A stretch of DNA of 64,000 nt, from the NCBI RefSeq assembly GCF_031460495.1, contig NZ_JAVKTS010000003.1, forward strand, positions 186,001 through 250,000, written 5' to 3'. A model generated the notes under the pieces. The model made no database searches. It had not been told where the DNA came from and saw only the letters and a list, made by a program, of their open reading frames with translations. Origin of the DNA: Tissierella sp. (GTDB lineage Bacteria; Bacillota; Clostridia; Tissierellales; Tissierellaceae). The stretch's first letter is position 1. The number at the start of each line of letters is the position of its first letter. The translations under genes and the position numbers were made by a program. Below are positions 63,072 to 64,000 of this stretch, one piece after another.

Positions 63072-64000
63072 CTAGACCTTAAATCTATTAATAACGGTTT
63101 GTAGATTCTGCGCTAAGTTTGCTAATTCCTCACTAGCACTTGCAATTTCTTCTATAGAAGAAGATTGTTCTTCCATAGCTGCTGTTACTTCTTCAGTGGC
63201 TGCGGAATTTTCTTCTGCAATGGCGGAAAGGTTTTGCAAGGTGTCCAGTATTTCATTTTTCATCTTTTCCATTTCTTTTCCAGAAGAATTTAATACTTCA
63301 ACTTCATTTTCTGATTCTTTCATAGCTTCTGATATTAATATATATTTATCCTTATTGTCTATTACACTCTTTGTTTGTTCATCAGTTATGCTAGCCAGTT
63401 TTTCCATTGTTATTACAGCATCTTGAGAATTTCTTTGCAAATCATTCACCATTTGGTCAATATCCATTGTTGAAGATGAGGATTGCTCCGCTAATTTTCT
63501 AATTTCTTCTGCTACTACGGCAAATCCCCTTCCTGCATCTCCTGCTCTTGCTGCTTCAATAGCAGCATTTAAAGCTAGTAAATTGGTTTGCTCTGCAATA
63601 GAGGCAATTACATTACTAGCCTGTCCAATTTTACCAGAGCTTTCATTTGTTTTTAGAATAACTTCGTAGATTGCCTTTGATGCGTTATTGCTTTCTTCTG
63701 TTATTTTAGATAAGTTGTCAATTTCTTTTAAACCTTCATTTACGACTTCTGTTACCTTATTCGATGCACTGGTTAAATTTTTCATATGATTTTGGTCTTC
63801 TTCAATGATATCTCCTAATAAAATAGCCTTTGATGAACCTTCTTCTGTATTTCTAGCTTGATCAGATGCACCTATAGCTATTTCTTCTGCAGTTTTTGCA
63901 ACCTCTTCAGATGCAATAGCTGATTGTTGTGTAGTGGCTGTTAATTCTTCAGATGTAGCAGCCACTTGTTCTGAGGACTGGTCAATTTCTTTTACAATCT
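63072..64000 (-). CDS. Methyl-accepting chemotaxis protein, C-terminal part
   Basis: The frame runs off the right edge. The visible ~309 residues are the cytoplasmic signalling coiled coil with the hairpin tip [34 protein letters not shown], which binds CheA/CheW. Glu/Gln-rich heptads flank it as methylation regions. The sensor domain lies outside the window. Neighbouring bacteriohemerythrin and HD-GYP genes suggest it may sense oxygen or redox, but this is inference. Confidence 0.92.
   Translation of the reverse strand, partial: IVKEIDQSSEQVAATSEELTATTQQSAIASEEVAKTAEEIAIGASDQARNTEEGSSKAILLGDIIEEDQNHMKNLTSASNKVTEVVNEGLKEIDNLSKITEESNNASKAIYEVILKTNESSGKIGQASNVIASIAEQTNLLALNAAIEAARAGDAGRGFAVVAEEIRKLAEQSSSSTMDIDQMVNDLQRNSQDAVITMEKLASITDEQTKSVIDNKDKYILISEAMKESENEVEVLNSSGKEMEKMKNEILDTLQNLSAIAEENSAATEEVTAAMEEQSSSIEEIASASEELANLAQNLQTVINRFKV

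Overview
The window looks like chromosome from a low-GC, Gram-positive anaerobe of the Clostridia, probably close to Tissierellales. This is inferred from AT-rich codon use, strong AGGAGG ribosome binding sites, a T-box leader, GatCAB amidotransferase, GerMN and VanW-type proteins, bacteriohemerythrin and a ferritin-like protein. No ribosomal RNA is present, so the genus cannot be fixed.

Layout. 1-3.8 kb: an ArsR-type regulator overlapping a truncated ABC exporter gene, then a small HTH gene with a predicted zinc metallopeptidase. 3.9-7.0 kb: a T-box riboswitch (best specifier reading TAC, Tyr) driving a lipoprotein/permease/ATPase importer. 7.0-8.4 kb: NAD synthetase with a nicotinamidase-like hydrolase. 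8.5-14.1 kb: an accessory graveyard holding an IS21 transposase stub, HigBA toxin-antitoxin remains, a phage replisome-organizer stub, a duplicated and decayed XRE regulator, an apparently intact dNTPase, a frameshifted BrxL (BREX) fragment, a broken AAA-like gene and two proteins of unknown function. 14.1-16.7 kb: two genes that conventional gene calling breaks or misses because each has an in-frame TGA: a MerT-like membrane protein and a glutaredoxin-like protein with a UxxC site. Each has a SECIS-like hairpin just downstream of the TGA, so both are proposed selenoproteins. An ECF-type sigma factor with a long C-terminal domain, and an internal start with its own Shine-Dalgarno sequence, lies between them.

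16.7-34 kb: housekeeping and accessory genes, including RNase Z, NUDIX, APH-like kinase, 2'-5' ligase-like, HD, AraC, flavodoxin-like, ferritin-like, VanW, SOS-controlled DinB (probably starting at ATT), an M48 protease, a YtrA-type GntR regulator with its ABC exporter, a LiaF-like protein and ProC. 34-44 kb: S41 peptidase, antiporter plus PII-like regulator, DapF, Na/Pi symporter and a 1,085-residue NHL/FecR surface protein. 44.2-44.9 kb: five tRNA genes (Gly, His, Lys, Leu, Arg) behind a consensus promoter. 44.9-51.7 kb: phosphodiesterase, RdgB, RNase PH, GerMN, cell-wall amidase and AIR-synthase-like protein. 51.7-59.1 kb: the overlapping pcrA-ligA-gatC-gatA-gatB operon. 59.2-64 kb: MFS transporter, GDPD phosphodiesterase, HD-GYP protein, bacteriohemerythrin and a truncated chemotaxis receptor.

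The most interesting content is the pair of UGA-containing genes at 14.1-16.6 kb. The defence-island remains beside them come second.
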